Below, piece after piece: positions 1 through 10,135 of a DNA stretch of 64,000 nt. The notes below the pieces were generated by a model. It saw only the letters and a list, made by a program, of their open reading frames with translations. It was not told the DNA's origin and ran no database searches. Every line of letters begins with the position of its first letter. Within the stretch, counting starts at the first letter, position 1. Source of the DNA: Symbiodinium natans (taxonomy: Eukaryota; Sar; Dinophyceae; Suessiales; Symbiodiniaceae); the NCBI GenBank assembly GCA_905221605.1, contig CAJNDS010000677.1, positions 18,501-82,500 on the forward strand, read 5' to 3'. A program made the translations under genes and the position numbers.

Positions 1-1865
1 CGTCACTTTCACTTTCAAGACTGAACTTAGGGCTTCGTGGACATACTCGAACCCCTTTTCGGTAGTGGACACAGTGAGCAAATCATCCACGTAGGCCAAC
101 ATGATGATGTACTCCCATCCGGTTCAAGATTGACCCATTCGCTGAAAAGCGTCGGTTCAAGCGGACTCGCTTTCAGGTTTAGGGCAGAAACGATCTTATT
201 CAGATGACGCTGCCAGCTAAGGCAGCGGAACGCAAGCCGTACAACGCTTTCTCCAGTATCAAGTACGCGGTTTCGCCGCTCTCGAGCGCGAACGTACTGG
301 GAAGCTCGATGATGGTTGGCTCCACCACCTGCGCGAAGAGAAACGCCGTGGATATGTCCAGGCCGTATGCTCGCATCCTGCCCTTTGCCGCCCGTGCCAG
401 GACGATCTTAAGGGCTTCCACTGAGGCTGTGTTGGAACTCAACCCTAAATCGAGTGTGGATGGTCTCGCATGAGCAAAATCCTTAGCGACTATCCTTGCT
501 CGGACTAGTCCTGGGCCTTCTGAGTGAGGACCCACCGTGATTTGACTATCCGGCAGCTTGGGTTGGCTTTGCGGTACTCATCGATCTCGATTTTGGATCT
601 TGCATGACCCACTTTCAGATTATCAAGCGCGTTCACCTCTTTCTTGATTCCTTGCCATGTCTCTTCCGGGTCCAGCTGAAAGCCTTCAAGGTCATCATAG
701 CTGGATCGAGGTCGATTCACCCACAGAACCCTGTCTTGGATCCTCAGGCACGCCCCTTCGGACTCATCTTCCTCCTTCCCTTTTACTGAAGAACATACGC
801 AGGGGTGGTCTTGGAGATTCAACAAGCCAACTGCTTCACGCTCGACCGACTGCTTGTTTGCACGCTCGACCGACTGCTGCTGCTTGCGGTGCTGGTGTTG
901 TGTTGTTGTATTCAAACAAACATACGGCAACTTCTCCACGCTCGACCGTCCAACAAGTAGGTGACATACTGCTTCGACATCGTAGTGGTCACAACAAGAT
1001 AGTGGTTGTGGTGTGTAGTGCGCACTTTCGATTAACTTCTCCAGGTATCGTACTGGGACCCCTTCATGGAACGTCTGGGGACGCTCCATGATGTCGTCTC
1101 CCATCTCTTCATCTTCAGCCTCAGATGGCTGATATTCAGAAACGTTCCCGTCAGCTTCGGACGCCGAAACTTGTGGGATCTCCAGGTCTCCGACTCCTGG
1201 TGTTTCAGGATCGAACGCCCTGACCTCCTGACCTCCGAACCGCGTTTGCTTATTCGGTTTCACTCTTCATCTTCCTCGTCAGGGTCTGGTCCGATTAATT
1301 CTTAAGGGTCTCGATCGACCTTTGGACCTTCATCAAGGACCTCCAAAGAATCATCAATGGAGTCTCTCAGCCATTTTTGATACCTTTTTTCGCACGCACT
1401 TCTGCGAATGCTTAAGCTGACTTCTTCCTGGCAACCGGGGCACTTTGAAGTTCCGCCTTCTGTCGCACCCAATCTATGGAAGAACGCCGAACATAAGGGA
1501 GAAACATTTCTTTGGTCTTCGATGTTTCGGACGGTGGCACAAAACCTTCCAAGGCTTTCTGCACCGGGTGAAAGGGTTGCGTCGAACCGCAGCGGGTAGA
1601 GCAACTTTACCACTGTCCAAGCAGATCTCCATGGCGTGGCCCGTGCCAAGTACTGGTCCAAAGTAAATCCCTTGGGCACATTTGGCGTCCGCGTCAGGCC
1701 TCCTAGCTTGCGTGATCTTAGCGAACGCCACCGCTCCAAAAGAATACGTAACCTGCGGGTCGCATTCAATCTCCGCGGATCTTCTGCATTAACCCCACAG
1801 AAACTGAGAACCTGTTGTGCGTGTGCGCTGCATACCGAAACAAAAGATTGAAAATATCCGCACAC
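1..1865 (-). pseudogene. Decayed copia-type retrotransposon relic (integrase end to RT core)
   Basis: Read on the minus strand, this is the 3' part of a second, older copia pol gene that runs off the left edge. Pieces in order: 1731-1474 carries an integrase-downstream stretch (DAKCAQGIYFGPVLGTGHA); 1460-1302 has a Cys pair (KCPGCQEE) in a charged linker; 1263-505 holds an acidic linker and the start of the RT domain (SRWVLTQKAQD); 535-200 continues the RT (RARIVAKDF, ALYGLRSA); and 93-82 encodes the YVDD active-site motif. The pieces lie in different frames, so there are at least three frameshifts, including one near 505-535. Copia RTs normally have YVDD about 90-130 residues after the RARIVAKDF-like motif, as seen here. 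It cannot be functional as read. It is a different element from the intact one at 2951-13130, because its linker with the Cys pair is absent there. Confidence 0.8.
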
Positions 1866-2945
1866 TCAGCATCCAAAACAACGCCATCACGCAACTCAAG
1901 CTCATGTGTTGCTGCAATGCCTTTTCAGGGTCCGAATGGCTCGTTCTGCTGCTATCCTCAGTACCCTTACAAAGATCCACTGATCCAGAGCCGTAGATCT
2001 CTGCTGTTGCGAAAGAAGAACTGATCAAGCTGAAATTCTTTCGGATTCAGGTTAGCGTTTTTGGATAGACGTAGTCCTCTAGTGCGCTAACAGTACTCAC
2101 AACCAAACACATGCCCTTGCATGTCGCATGCTTGTTACGGACCGTCTTCCGTTCCGCCAGTCATGATGTGGATAAATTGTCCCGGTCCCGGTTGGCAGCT
2201 CTTCGCCAAACCAGTTCCAGAAAGCGTGGTTGGTGTTGACGTTCTGGCGCTTGGCTTTGGAATTGAGGACTTCGGACGGATCCGGGTTGCCGTGCAAGAC
2301 GCAATTCCTCTGAAGTGGTGGAGGGGTGCATCAATGCGCTGGTCTCCAGAAGTAGAAGACGGCGCGCGCCTTGCTGAAAGCCTTCGAGCTCCTGGACTGA
2401 GCCATGGCTGGGTTTAGGGCTCGTTGGTTCCCAGTGTCCATGGCAAGGGTTCTTAGCTCTGCTCTAGACCCAGAAGGAATCTCTTTGTTCCCTTTTTTTT
2501 TGCCTTTGTTGCTCTTGTTGCCAGGGCACCGCGATTCCCAGATGATCAGCTTCCTTTACGATCGAAGGGATCTCCAAAAAAGGAAGAAGTGAGGGCAATC
2601 AAGAAAGCCAGGATAGACAACGAATGAAGGCTGCCATGACATTCAGCAGCACCGCTCCGACCTCAGGTGAAACCATGCTTCTGCGTGTTTTCAGCGAAAC
2701 CACGCAACTATTTTGCATCGTTTGGCTTATGAGGTCGGGGATGATCTCTCGCGCGAACAGCAGGACAAGCAAGCCAAGCTCGCATTTTGGACAACGTCCT
2801 GATGTCAGCTTTGATGCAGTGCTACGCTCAGTGGGATGTTGGCAGTGCCGCAGTGCCATCTGTTTTGGGAATCGTCATTTTTTCTGTTTGGGGTTACAAT
2901 GAGGGGTTAGACACTGTGGGCCGGGCGAGGAGCACATGCTATCTT
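1866..2945. other. Flank of the LTR element, no identified gene
   Basis: About 1.1 kb between the old copia relic and the insertion site of the intact element. Short minus-strand frames (2297-2097, 2859-2599) could be further decayed parts of the relic, but no gag, protease or integrase motif could be recognised. A short T-run lies at about 2494-2502. Confidence 0.5.
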
Positions 2946-2950
2946 AAAAT
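2946..2950. repeat. Target-site duplication, left copy (AAAAT)
   Basis: AAAAT directly precedes the LTR start (TGTGAAAA) and is matched by AAAAT at 13131-13135 directly after the other LTR. Five-base duplications are typical of copia integrases. Confidence 0.9.
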
Positions 2951-3502
2951 TGTGAAAAACGCAGAGCACTTTTTCACTCCACGCTTGAGCCAAAACACCA
3001 GAGGTGTTCGGCAAGTCTCTCGCAGAGTCAGCGCAGCTTCACTTTCGTGAATTCCATCTCAACTTTGTTAAACAAAGGAGGAACACATGCAAACGTCCTA
3101 ATGCTTCTCAGGACTTCAGTGCTTCAGCAAAACAAGCATACAAGTGCACAGCCACTCTGCTCGAACCTCAGTACGACGACACGAGCGAAGCGAGGGTCGG
3201 CGGCCAAGGTTTAAAGAGCAAACTCAGAGCAACACGCACTTCTTCAAGGATGCTCCTAAAGCATCTCGAGTGCTTCTCTGCTCATCATGCACACTCCAAA
3301 CATCTCACGTCAAGCTCAAAGCAAGAAACACTTTCAAGCCAAGCTCCAAACATGCTATGTCCATGCCTGCTTCTGCTAACACCAAACAAACGGTTCAAGC
3401 ACAGCTCTCAACTCATGCAATGCAAACTCGTGGTTCATGTCACACGTGCAAGACATCCTGTCAACTGTAAAGGCACTCACAAGGAAGTCAAAAACTTTCA
3501 CA
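2951..3502 (-). repeat. 3' LTR of the copia element (552 bp)
   Basis: Nearly the same sequence as 12603-13130. It is 24 bp longer because of several small insertions, for example near 3085, 3225, 3285 and 3340. On the minus strand the LTR begins TGTGAAAGTTTTTGAC and ends GCGTTTTTCACA. Near the end of the minus-strand reading (2996-2985) it contains TTTTGGCTCAAG, identical to the last 12 nt of the dinoflagellate spliced leader. Confidence 0.95.
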
Positions 3503-3512
3503 CCCCCTCATG
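3503..3512 (-). other. Polypurine tract
   Basis: The minus-strand sequence CATGAGGGGG abuts the TG that starts the 3' LTR. This is the expected place for the plus-strand primer of an LTR retrotransposon. Confidence 0.75.
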
Positions 3513-3530
3513 CCTGCAACAGTTGCGTCC

Positions 3531-4310
3531 TCAAGTCCTGTCTTCTTCCATAGCTCGTCTCGCACCCTTCAGCATTTCTTCTCCTAACAGCTCAGGGTAC
3601 ACACCTGACGCCGGGAGCTGAAGATGGATGTGTTGGTGGCTCTCATCACACCGGTTCCTAGCCATAATGTTGATGAAATTCGAAGAGTTACTACAAAACC
3701 ACCACCTCTTCCAGGCTCTTTCAGAACCCTTCTCGAAGCAACAGCGATCGACGACACATCCCTTCGCAAGACCAAGACGTTGACTTACAGACCTAAAGAC
3801 CGTTTCATTCCACAAGTCAGACCTAGCTGGCCACTCGTGAGAAAGAAGAAGACGCGGACAGTTCGCGTACGGACGGAGAAGGTTCCAAATCCTTCGCCAA
3901 GACCTCTTGTGGACCAGAAGAGACTCCCGCCATCTGGCGTAGGCCTGTCCACCTTTTCGGAATCTCAAATGACGAAGTCCGCACCCAGCCGAACACGGCG
4001 TAGACAAGTGCGCATACACCTTCACCCCTTCATGAAGCAACACACTAAAGACTTCTTTGAGAAGCTGGTATCCGTTTTCACTTAACAGATCCACGTGCTT
4101 CGTCACTCCAAAATACGCGATACGAGGATTCTTCGAGCAAGCTTTGGACAAAGAGCTTCCTTCTTCACAGCAGAGCTCAACCACAACATAAGAAGCCTGG
4201 TTCCTTGCTACCTTCTCTGCTGCGGCTCGCCAAGAAACAGGGACGTTCAGTTCGCAGACTTCATCTGCTGGTTTATTGGGCTCTTGAAACGTGACAGAAA
4301 CGCTGGTTCC
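3531..4310 (-). other. C-terminal methyltransferase-like domain of Pol
   Basis: About 260 residues follow RNase H in the same frame and end 28 bp before the 3' LTR. Ordinary copia Pol ends soon after RNase H. Seen: VVVELCCEEGSSLSKAC (like the SAM-binding motif I of C5 cytosine methyltransferases), then YFGVTKHVDLLSENG, then AHLSTPCSAGCGLR (a Pro-Cys pair placed like the catalytic PC motif), then LLLSHEWPARSDLW (where an ENV-like motif would lie). Cytosine methyltransferase domains inside dinoflagellate retrotransposons are published knowledge (de Mendoza and colleagues, 2018). Whether this divergent tail is the same family or an inactive relative is inference. Confidence 0.6.
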
Positions 4311-7300
4311 GGAACTTTTCTCTTTCCAGGGGACTGGTTCCGGAATGAGGCCACAAGCCTCGCACAAGCTGACCAAACTGTCGTTAGTTGGGCTTTTTGT
4401 TAGAGCATCTGCCGGGTTGATAGCACCTGGTATGTGCTCAATCGTGAATCTTCCAAGCTGGACAAGTTCTTGGAGAAAAGCGGCTCTTAACTCAATATGG
4501 CGGACTTTCCTCAACAATGTCCCCATTTTGGAAATGGACACGGCGCTTTCAGAGTCCGAATACCCCTTAAGAAGGTAGTACCCCGTTTCCCGGTCCTTCG
4601 GGATGCCCTCCAAGATGGTCTCCGTCAAGAGAGCAATGTACAAACCTTCCCTGGCTATTTCAGTAAGCGCCGCAAGCTCACTCTCGGCGCTCGAAAGGGC
4701 TGTGGTGGACTGCTTCCTGCTGAACGTCTTTAGACAGCAGTTTTCCCAAGTAATCACACCACCACTAACAGAATTCAGGCTCCAGCTTGCGTCCGTAAAG
4801 CACGATACCGCTTGGGGATCCGCATCGTCTTCCAGGATCTCCCGAGTCGACGGAAACACCTGAACCTTATGCGGAAGACCTTTGACCCATTTGAGGACAT
4901 CCCTCATGCATGTTTCAGCTGCCTCGTCAGGGGCCGACTGATGACGCCCCAAAAATCCGCAGCAGAACTGCAAATCTGGTCTGGAGAGGGCAGCCCATGC
5001 TAGACGCCCTAAGGTCCTACGGTACTTCTCGTGAGCAGCTGGACTGATCTTTTCGGTTTGCCCTTTCTTAATGAGGTCAGAGTAGCGCTTCTCCAATGAC
5101 GGAAGCTTGGGGTTCGGTTTGGTTATCCCATACTCTTCACAGCAGGAATCCAAATACTTAGCGTCCAGTCCAAAATAGACTCGCTTCTCTCCCTTGTTCC
5201 TGAAGATTCGCCGTCCTAGAAAGGATACTTCTCCCGCACAATTCTCATGAAGCTCACCAGTTAGTTTCAGCTTGTAGCGTTTCTGTAGATCTTCGAAAAC
5301 CTTCTTCCCTTCGGAGGGGTCCTCAGAGTAGATTAACAAATCGTCAACATAAAAGAGGACCAGCGTCAGACCCTTGGAGGTCTTCCTGCGGTATATCGTC
5401 GGGTCCAAGCTTGGACTGAATCCACTCTGCTCCAAGTGCGAACTCAGCTCCTTATACCAAGAAAGCGGTGCGGATCTCAGTCCGTTCATGGCTTTGTGTA
5501 ATCGAAGATACACCTTCTTGTTTCCGGCCTTTTGAGGGATTTTAGAGTCCGCAATACTCACGTTACTCGGAAGCTCTACGTACTCAGGCCTTGACACTGC
5601 TGCATGCATAAAAGCAACGCTCACGTCACAGCTCAACACTGAACCTCTTCGACAAAGCAGTGCCAACAGAAGCCGCAATCCCTCCAAACTCGTAGTCGGG
5701 CTGTAGATACCTTCAGACAAGGTCGTGCCTCCCATCGAAGCATAATCTCTTACTACCAGACGTGACCGGTACAGCCCTTTACGCTTGACCGTGTTAACCC
5801 ACCGACTGGTAAGTACCCGCCTGCCGCTCTCACGTGCGGACTTCCGGGCCTCATCTTCAGAGATCACCTTTCCTACTCCGAACGACTCGAGTTCCTCTAG
5901 TTCCAACTTCATCGAGGCATACAAAAGGCTCGGATCCAACTGTTCTCCGGATGTTTCAGAGACCGCATTTCGTGGTACCTGGCACTTGACCCTACTTCCT
6001 CCGAATTTCAAGGTAAACGAATCAGCCACCTCCTGTGAGGTAGCTCGAACGTCAGGTCCTCGGTACAAAGACTCCAAGAGGTGATTCGTAAGCCAATCAA
6101 TCTCCATGTCCTCCATGTTTTCCCCCTCATCAGGCAGAATCCCTGCCTCACCTTCTTCCGCCGGGGCACCTACGGGAACATAGGTATCGTCAGCAATCAT
6201 CTCTTCGTCTTCTTCATCTAAAGGACCAACACCACCTTCCATGACTTCATCTTCAGGACCATTTCCATCATCAACACCCTCGGGTTCATACAAGACAGGC
6301 CGTTCTGGGTCTTTACCATCAAGAACCAAAGACTGCGCAACAGCGAGGCCTTCGACAGTTCCCACCTCGCACGCTCCCTCAACGATTCTTCCGGTCGGAA
6401 ATACGTCAATCTCCGTACTCCCAAAAGGGGCCGCGAAGATCCCTCCACCTCGTGCGTTCACGGGTCCTAAGTAAACAGCCTTGACTGTTTTCGCTCCCCG
6501 GTATTTAGCAAGATGCGCCTTCGACTTGCTAACTTTTGCCTGAACCACACAACCAAAGGGAAGCGTTCTAGTTCGGTGAACTATTTCCTCGTGCAGCAAA
6601 TCAATGCTGGTGGTGGAGTCACCGTGGCTCGAGGACCACAGATTGTAACACCTCGAAACATAGAACACACAGGCTTGCCACAAGAGACCCCCTAAGGGAA
6701 GCTGGTACTTTCCCAGCTCTGCATCTTGACCAGGGAACTTCTTTAGAGCAATTTGGCGCTCCAAGTCCAACCACACAGCCCAGAAGCCTTGGCGTACCGA
6801 TTCAACTTGTCGTTCTATTGACCCTTTGGCTTGTGGCCTATATCCTGGAACCACATCAACAATTGTTGCGCTGTGGGGGCAGTTTCGGGACCTACTCAGT
6901 CTTTCTGCCAAAGCAATAATAGATCCTTCTTGATCCATTCGAAACGTCACGGCTTTGCCTACCAGTCCCATCTCACGCAGCACTCTGTTGATGTTAGCAA
7001 GCAATTGTGGATCTTCGAGGTTCGGTGCAGGCAGACTGACAGTATACCTTGAACCCAGGTGTGTCATCAACAGGACTCTTAGCTTGCCGAAAAAGAAAAA
7101 ATCAAGACCAACAGTCTGATTCTCTTTTTGAAGACGACGACGCAAGCGACGCGCGGGGACACGACCCTTCGACGAACAGCATGAGTCACAGTTGGAATCA
7201 TAAGGGAAATGGCCTTGAGCACGATGATGATACAAGGCGGTTGAGGACAACGGAATCCTAAAAGATCCTTCTTCTCCACTGTCCGGTGGTTCCGGTGGGT

Positions 7301-9797
7301 TCTCTGGAGGCTTGGGGGGTCTTTCAGAAACCTCAGAAGGCTCGTAATCAGGACTTGACGGTGACGGAACTCCTTCGGGGACCCTTGAAGACGAAGACCC
7401 GGGCTCCCCACCACGAGGAGCTTCCAAATCAAAGGGCTCAGCTTCAGTCCCTTGTCCCGGCACTGGCAGTCCTCTGTGCATCATCCGCAGATGACACACT
7501 AATGGACTGCTCGCCGGCGGGCTCTCATCATTGCCCTTTTCAACAACATCAAGCACACCAAGCCAAGCACAAACACTCCCAAGCACACTGCAAGCCTTGC
7601 AAAACAACATGTTCAACATGCAACGTGTACGTGTTTGGGGTTTTGGGGCCTTCCTATGCAAGACAAACTGCTTGTACCTAGGCACTCGGACCCAGTGGTC
7701 CCCACAAAAGATCCTAACACTGCAGCCCTTCCTGCGCGGCCTCACTCTAAAGACCTTCCGATCCTTTTCTCCAACGGAACACCTTTTAAACTCGACAAAC
7801 AAAATGTGAAACCCCCAAAACACGAGACCACCCAAGAGGCTGCAGAAGCCCAAGACGCCCACGATGGCCATGACATCCAGTCCTGGCCCAAGACCATTCC
7901 TGTATAGGCTGGCGGTGGTTCGGTTGGGGTTGAAGTTAAGGTTCGGGATTTGGTGCGTTTCAAAGGGGTTTCGGGCACAAGCAAGCTCAAGCTCAAGCAA
8001 TCCAAGCGGCAAACCAAGCTCAAACAACTCATGCTTCACATGTATTTCAAGAAAACGAAACCACGCACTCACATCTTTGTTTTCTTCTCGAAAGGAAATT
8101 CGGTGCGCCGCGTCGGCGTAGTCCAGGACTCCATCCCGAACACAAAAGAAAGCTATGATACATTCCAAGCCGGGCCCACGGCTCCAAATCCCCTTCATCC
8201 TTTCTTGATCGTCTCCTTTGCGGCAGCCACCACCGCATCGAAGCTGGGGACATTGGCCGAGCTGCTGGAAGATGGGGCCTCCGATTCGGGAACCGTTGGC
8301 ATGGAGGGCCCCGGAGCGGGGCGTGGCATCGCCTTTACCGCCGGCGGTGGCGGCGGAAGAACGAACGAGCGCTCCGAGCCCGTCTGTCCAAGACCAAGAA
8401 GAAGGCGGCCGATGGAATCCCCAGGCGGGGCTGTTGAAGCCGGAGAAGGTGGCTCCAGGGGCATATCCCCGTCGTCGTGGTGGCCCGGAGTTGCAGCCGA
8501 AGTTCCCGGAACCATTGGTGGAGCTGGAGGATCTCGACCACCCATTCCTGCTTGCTTCACCATCGGTGGTGGCGCCGTCTCTGGCGTAGGGAGGCAAAGG
8601 GCCTCTTGGACTGAGATATTGTCCTCCCTGCACTTCAAACAAAATCTCAGCGCCTCTTCGGGGCCTTCGCCATGGAGGTCTTCGTCGGCCGAAACGGAGG
8701 TGGAGCTCGAATCGCTTGATGTAGACCCACCAGGACCAGCACGGGCCTTCGGCTTCAACCTCCGGCGCGAATCTCGCGCGGCCCTGCGGGCATTGCTGGC
8801 CTCCTTCGACCGCAATGCAGCATCTGTTCGAAGCCTCAAACTCGTAGTGAGCTCGCCCCACGCGACACGTTCGTCGCGATACCGCGTAAAGCGCGGTCCC
8901 TCGAAGAGACGCGGCTCGTGAAGGGCCAACAACGGGCGTTCCCCCGCCTTTGCATTGATAAAGGCGCGCAAGCAGATGAGGAGCCGCTGAAGATACCCCA
9001 TTGCGCTTATGGAGCATTCGCGCTCTCGGCGGTCGTTGCGCCCTCCAGCGCCCTTGGTAGCGACGCCCAGCCTGTCCATGGCTGACAGGACGTCGTGGGG
9101 CCTCAGCCCCCATTCGAAGAGGCCTTTGCCTTGGAGAAGAAGATGGAGGCGCTCCTCTGCAGCCAAGTCTTGATCCACAGTGGAGGTGGCCACCTCCCGA
9201 AATCTTTTGGGACGGCGACCTTCTTCTTGCACAGGTTCGGGAAGTACCTGTGGTGGATGTGGACCTTCCGGAAACCGCGGAAGCACCGAATGCCACGGAG
9301 TCGGGGCTGCATATTCGCTGGGACGAACCAAAGTCGCAGACCCACCAAAGATCTGGCGAGTAATCGCCGGAGACATCGTAAATGGCACTCGGGTCTGCTG
9401 GGGGCCCATAATAATGGGAAAGCTGGGGCATTGGTTCCCCAGGCCCGGGGTACAAATGGACCCCAAGCTCGGCAGCCTCGGCAATCCTCCTCCTCATATC
9501 GAAAAGCAAAGCATGATGCAAGGCCGTCAGGCGTTGCCCCGGAATGGATGGTGGCTGCGTGGTGTCCACCGGAGTAATCCTCGGCACATCGGAATCTCCA
9601 ATATCCACGGGGTCCGCCGCAATGGGTCGCCAATGCCCCCAATTCTCGGAGTCGGTAGGCGAAGGCTCCTGGACCGTCGCCATTGGCTCCTGGACCGTTG
9701 CCTCCTCCGGCGACGGGCCCACCATTGGCGAACCACTCGCCTCTCCACCAACTGGGTCCTCTATCGCAGGCCCAGAGGTTTGGGAGCCACCCATCAT
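3531..9797 (-). CDS. Pol polyprotein frame: integrase, reverse transcriptase, RNase H, methyltransferase-like tail
   Basis: One uninterrupted frame of 2088 codons. The true pol part begins after about 7500. Integrase: zinc finger HHRAQGH...CDSCC (about 7235-7165), then DDE residues in VGLDFFF (about 7100), RMDQEGS (about 6940) and GSIERQVESVRQG (about 6800). RT: RSRLVVRDYA, then FYVDDLLIY with YVDD at 5351-5340. RNase H: CFTDASW (about 4800), SSAESELAAL (about 4685), SDSESAVSI (about 4550), then NPADALTK. These catalytic residues are all present. The product would make cDNA in virus-like particles and integrate it. The first ~430 nt of the frame (9797-9365) belong to the accessory ORF, and 9365-8195 in this frame looks like non-coding shadow (rich in R, G, W, C). 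How pol is reached from gag-protease is unclear: the frames differ. Confidence 0.92.
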   Translation of the reverse strand: MMGGSQTSGPAIEDPVGGEASGSPMVGPSPEEATVQEPMATVQEPSPTDSENWGHWRPIAADPVDIGDSDVPRITPVDTTQPPSIPGQRLTALHHALLFDMRRRIAEAAELGVHLYPGPGEPMPQLSHYYGPPADPSAIYDVSGDYSPDLWWVCDFGSSQRICSPDSVAFGASAVSGRSTSTTGTSRTCARRRSPSQKISGGGHLHCGSRLGCRGAPPSSSPRQRPLRMGAEAPRRPVSHGQAGRRYQGRWRAQRPPRARMLHKRNGVSSAAPHLLARLYQCKGGGTPVVGPSRAASLRGTALYAVSRRTCRVGRAHYEFEASNRCCIAVEGGQQCPQGRARFAPEVEAEGPCWSWWVYIKRFELHLRFGRRRPPWRRPRRGAEILFEVQGGQYLSPRGPLPPYARDGATTDGEASRNGWSRSSSSTNGSGNFGCNSGPPRRRGYAPGATFSGFNSPAWGFHRPPSSWSWTDGLGALVRSSAATAGGKGDATPRSGALHANGSRIGGPIFQQLGQCPQLRCGGGCRKGDDQERMKGIWSRGPGLECIIAFFCVRDGVLDYADAAHRISFREENKDVSAWFRFLEIHVKHELFELGLPLGLLELELACARNPFETHQIPNLNFNPNRTTASLYRNGLGPGLDVMAIVGVLGFCSLLGGLVFWGFHILFVEFKRCSVGEKDRKVFRVRPRRKGCSVRIFCGDHWVRVPRYKQFVLHRKAPKPQTRTRCMLNMLFCKACSVLGSVCAWLGVLDVVEKGNDESPPASSPLVCHLRMMHRGLPVPGQGTEAEPFDLEAPRGGEPGSSSSRVPEGVPSPSSPDYEPSEVSERPPKPPENPPEPPDSGEEGSFRIPLSSTALYHHRAQGHFPYDSNCDSCCSSKGRVPARRLRRRLQKENQTVGLDFFFFGKLRVLLMTHLGSRYTVSLPAPNLEDPQLLANINRVLREMGLVGKAVTFRMDQEGSIIALAERLSRSRNCPHSATIVDVVPGYRPQAKGSIERQVESVRQGFWAVWLDLERQIALKKFPGQDAELGKYQLPLGGLLWQACVFYVSRCYNLWSSSHGDSTTSIDLLHEEIVHRTRTLPFGCVVQAKVSKSKAHLAKYRGAKTVKAVYLGPVNARGGGIFAAPFGSTEIDVFPTGRIVEGACEVGTVEGLAVAQSLVLDGKDPERPVLYEPEGVDDGNGPEDEVMEGGVGPLDEEDEEMIADDTYVPVGAPAEEGEAGILPDEGENMEDMEIDWLTNHLLESLYRGPDVRATSQEVADSFTLKFGGSRVKCQVPRNAVSETSGEQLDPSLLYASMKLELEELESFGVGKVISEDEARKSARESGRRVLTSRWVNTVKRKGLYRSRLVVRDYASMGGTTLSEGIYSPTTSLEGLRLLLALLCRRGSVLSCDVSVAFMHAAVSRPEYVELPSNVSIADSKIPQKAGNKKVYLRLHKAMNGLRSAPLSWYKELSSHLEQSGFSPSLDPTIYRRKTSKGLTLVLFYVDDLLIYSEDPSEGKKVFEDLQKRYKLKLTGELHENCAGEVSFLGRRIFRNKGEKRVYFGLDAKYLDSCCEEYGITKPNPKLPSLEKRYSDLIKKGQTEKISPAAHEKYRRTLGRLAWAALSRPDLQFCCGFLGRHQSAPDEAAETCMRDVLKWVKGLPHKVQVFPSTREILEDDADPQAVSCFTDASWSLNSVSGGVITWENCCLKTFSRKQSTTALSSAESELAALTEIAREGLYIALLTETILEGIPKDRETGYYLLKGYSDSESAVSISKMGTLLRKVRHIELRAAFLQELVQLGRFTIEHIPGAINPADALTKSPTNDSLVSLCEACGLIPEPVPWKEKSSGTSVSVTFQEPNKPADEVCELNVPVSWRAAAEKVARNQASYVVVELCCEEGSSLSKACSKNPRIAYFGVTKHVDLLSENGYQLLKEVFSVLLHEGVKVYAHLSTPCSAGCGLRHLRFRKGGQAYARWRESLLVHKRSWRRIWNLLRPYANCPRLLLSHEWPARSDLWNETVFRSVSQRLGLAKGCVVDRCCFEKGSERAWKRWWFCSNSSNFINIMARNRCDESHQHIHLQLPASGVYPELLGEEMLKGARRAMEEDRT
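7500..8160 (-). other. Spacer between accessory ORF and integrase, LTR-like in style
   Basis: The minus strand is rich in TTGAGCTTG and GTGCTTGG words, resembling stretches in the LTRs (ATGTTTGGAGCTTG) and the matching spacer at 9830-10135. The frame is open but encodes hydrophobic low-complexity sequence with no recognised domain. It may be a relic of nested insertion of the accessory ORF. Confidence 0.45.
8195..9797 (-). pseudogene. Accessory ORF inserted between protease and integrase, one frameshift
   Basis: A GC-rich ORF of about 530 codons read in two frames: 9797 to about 9365 (starts MMGGSQTSGPAIEDPVGGEA) and then about 9365 to 8195 in the next frame (QIFGGSATLVRPSEY to AAKETIKKG stop). 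The composition changes from coding-like to R/G/W-rich if the first frame is kept, which places a single indel near 9365 (GDYS/RQIF). The second part has a helical region (DVLSAMDRLG, YLQRLLICLRAFINAK), a motif FKGP-like EGPRFTRYRDERVAWGEL, a Ser-rich linker, a Cys pair FCLKCREDNISV and a Pro-rich tail. I do not recognise the family. It could be a second gag-like or host-captured protein. It is flanked by AT-richer spacers on both sides, as expected for an insertion into the gag-pol junction. Confidence 0.6.
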
Positions 9798-9829
9798 GGA
9801 GCGGATTGCTGCTCTCCGAGCAACAAAAG

Positions 9830-10135
9830 CAAAAGGCTACTAGAACCAAAACACTCAAAGCTCCGGATCTGTTCCTTCGTGCACCTCCGAAAGGCGCTCC
9901 AATCCCTTGCATAAGCGAAAAACACCCCATGAAAAACATGACGCACACACGCAAAGCAAGCTCCAAAGCATGTATGTTCTCAAGGTTCCAAAGCAACATG
10001 CTCAAGCAATTCAATCCAAGCTCAAAAATCAAGCGCAAGCTCAAGCCAAACATGTCATGCTGCTTCCTAATCAAATTCAAGCCACACATGTCATGCTGTT
10101 TCCTAAGATCTTTGTCGAAAACAAGCTCTTCTTGA
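9830..10135 (-). other. Spacer between protease and accessory ORF
   Basis: On the minus strand a 33-bp unit beginning AGGAAACAGCATGACATG is repeated in tandem (10108-10045), giving RKQHDMCG and RKQHDMFG. It is followed by TTGAGCTTG-rich sequence similar to 7500-8160. The protease frame stays open through it but encodes only hydrophobic low-complexity residues. Confidence 0.5.

Noticed and set aside
1355-1382. Spliced-leader-like CAGCCATTTTTGATA
   Set aside because: Only about nine bases match and it lies within the copia relic coding sequence.
8195-9365. The 2088-codon frame as one continuous protein through this part
   Set aside because: In this interval that frame is rich in R, G, W and C, while the next frame is coding-like and motif-bearing; a frameshift near 9365 explains it better.
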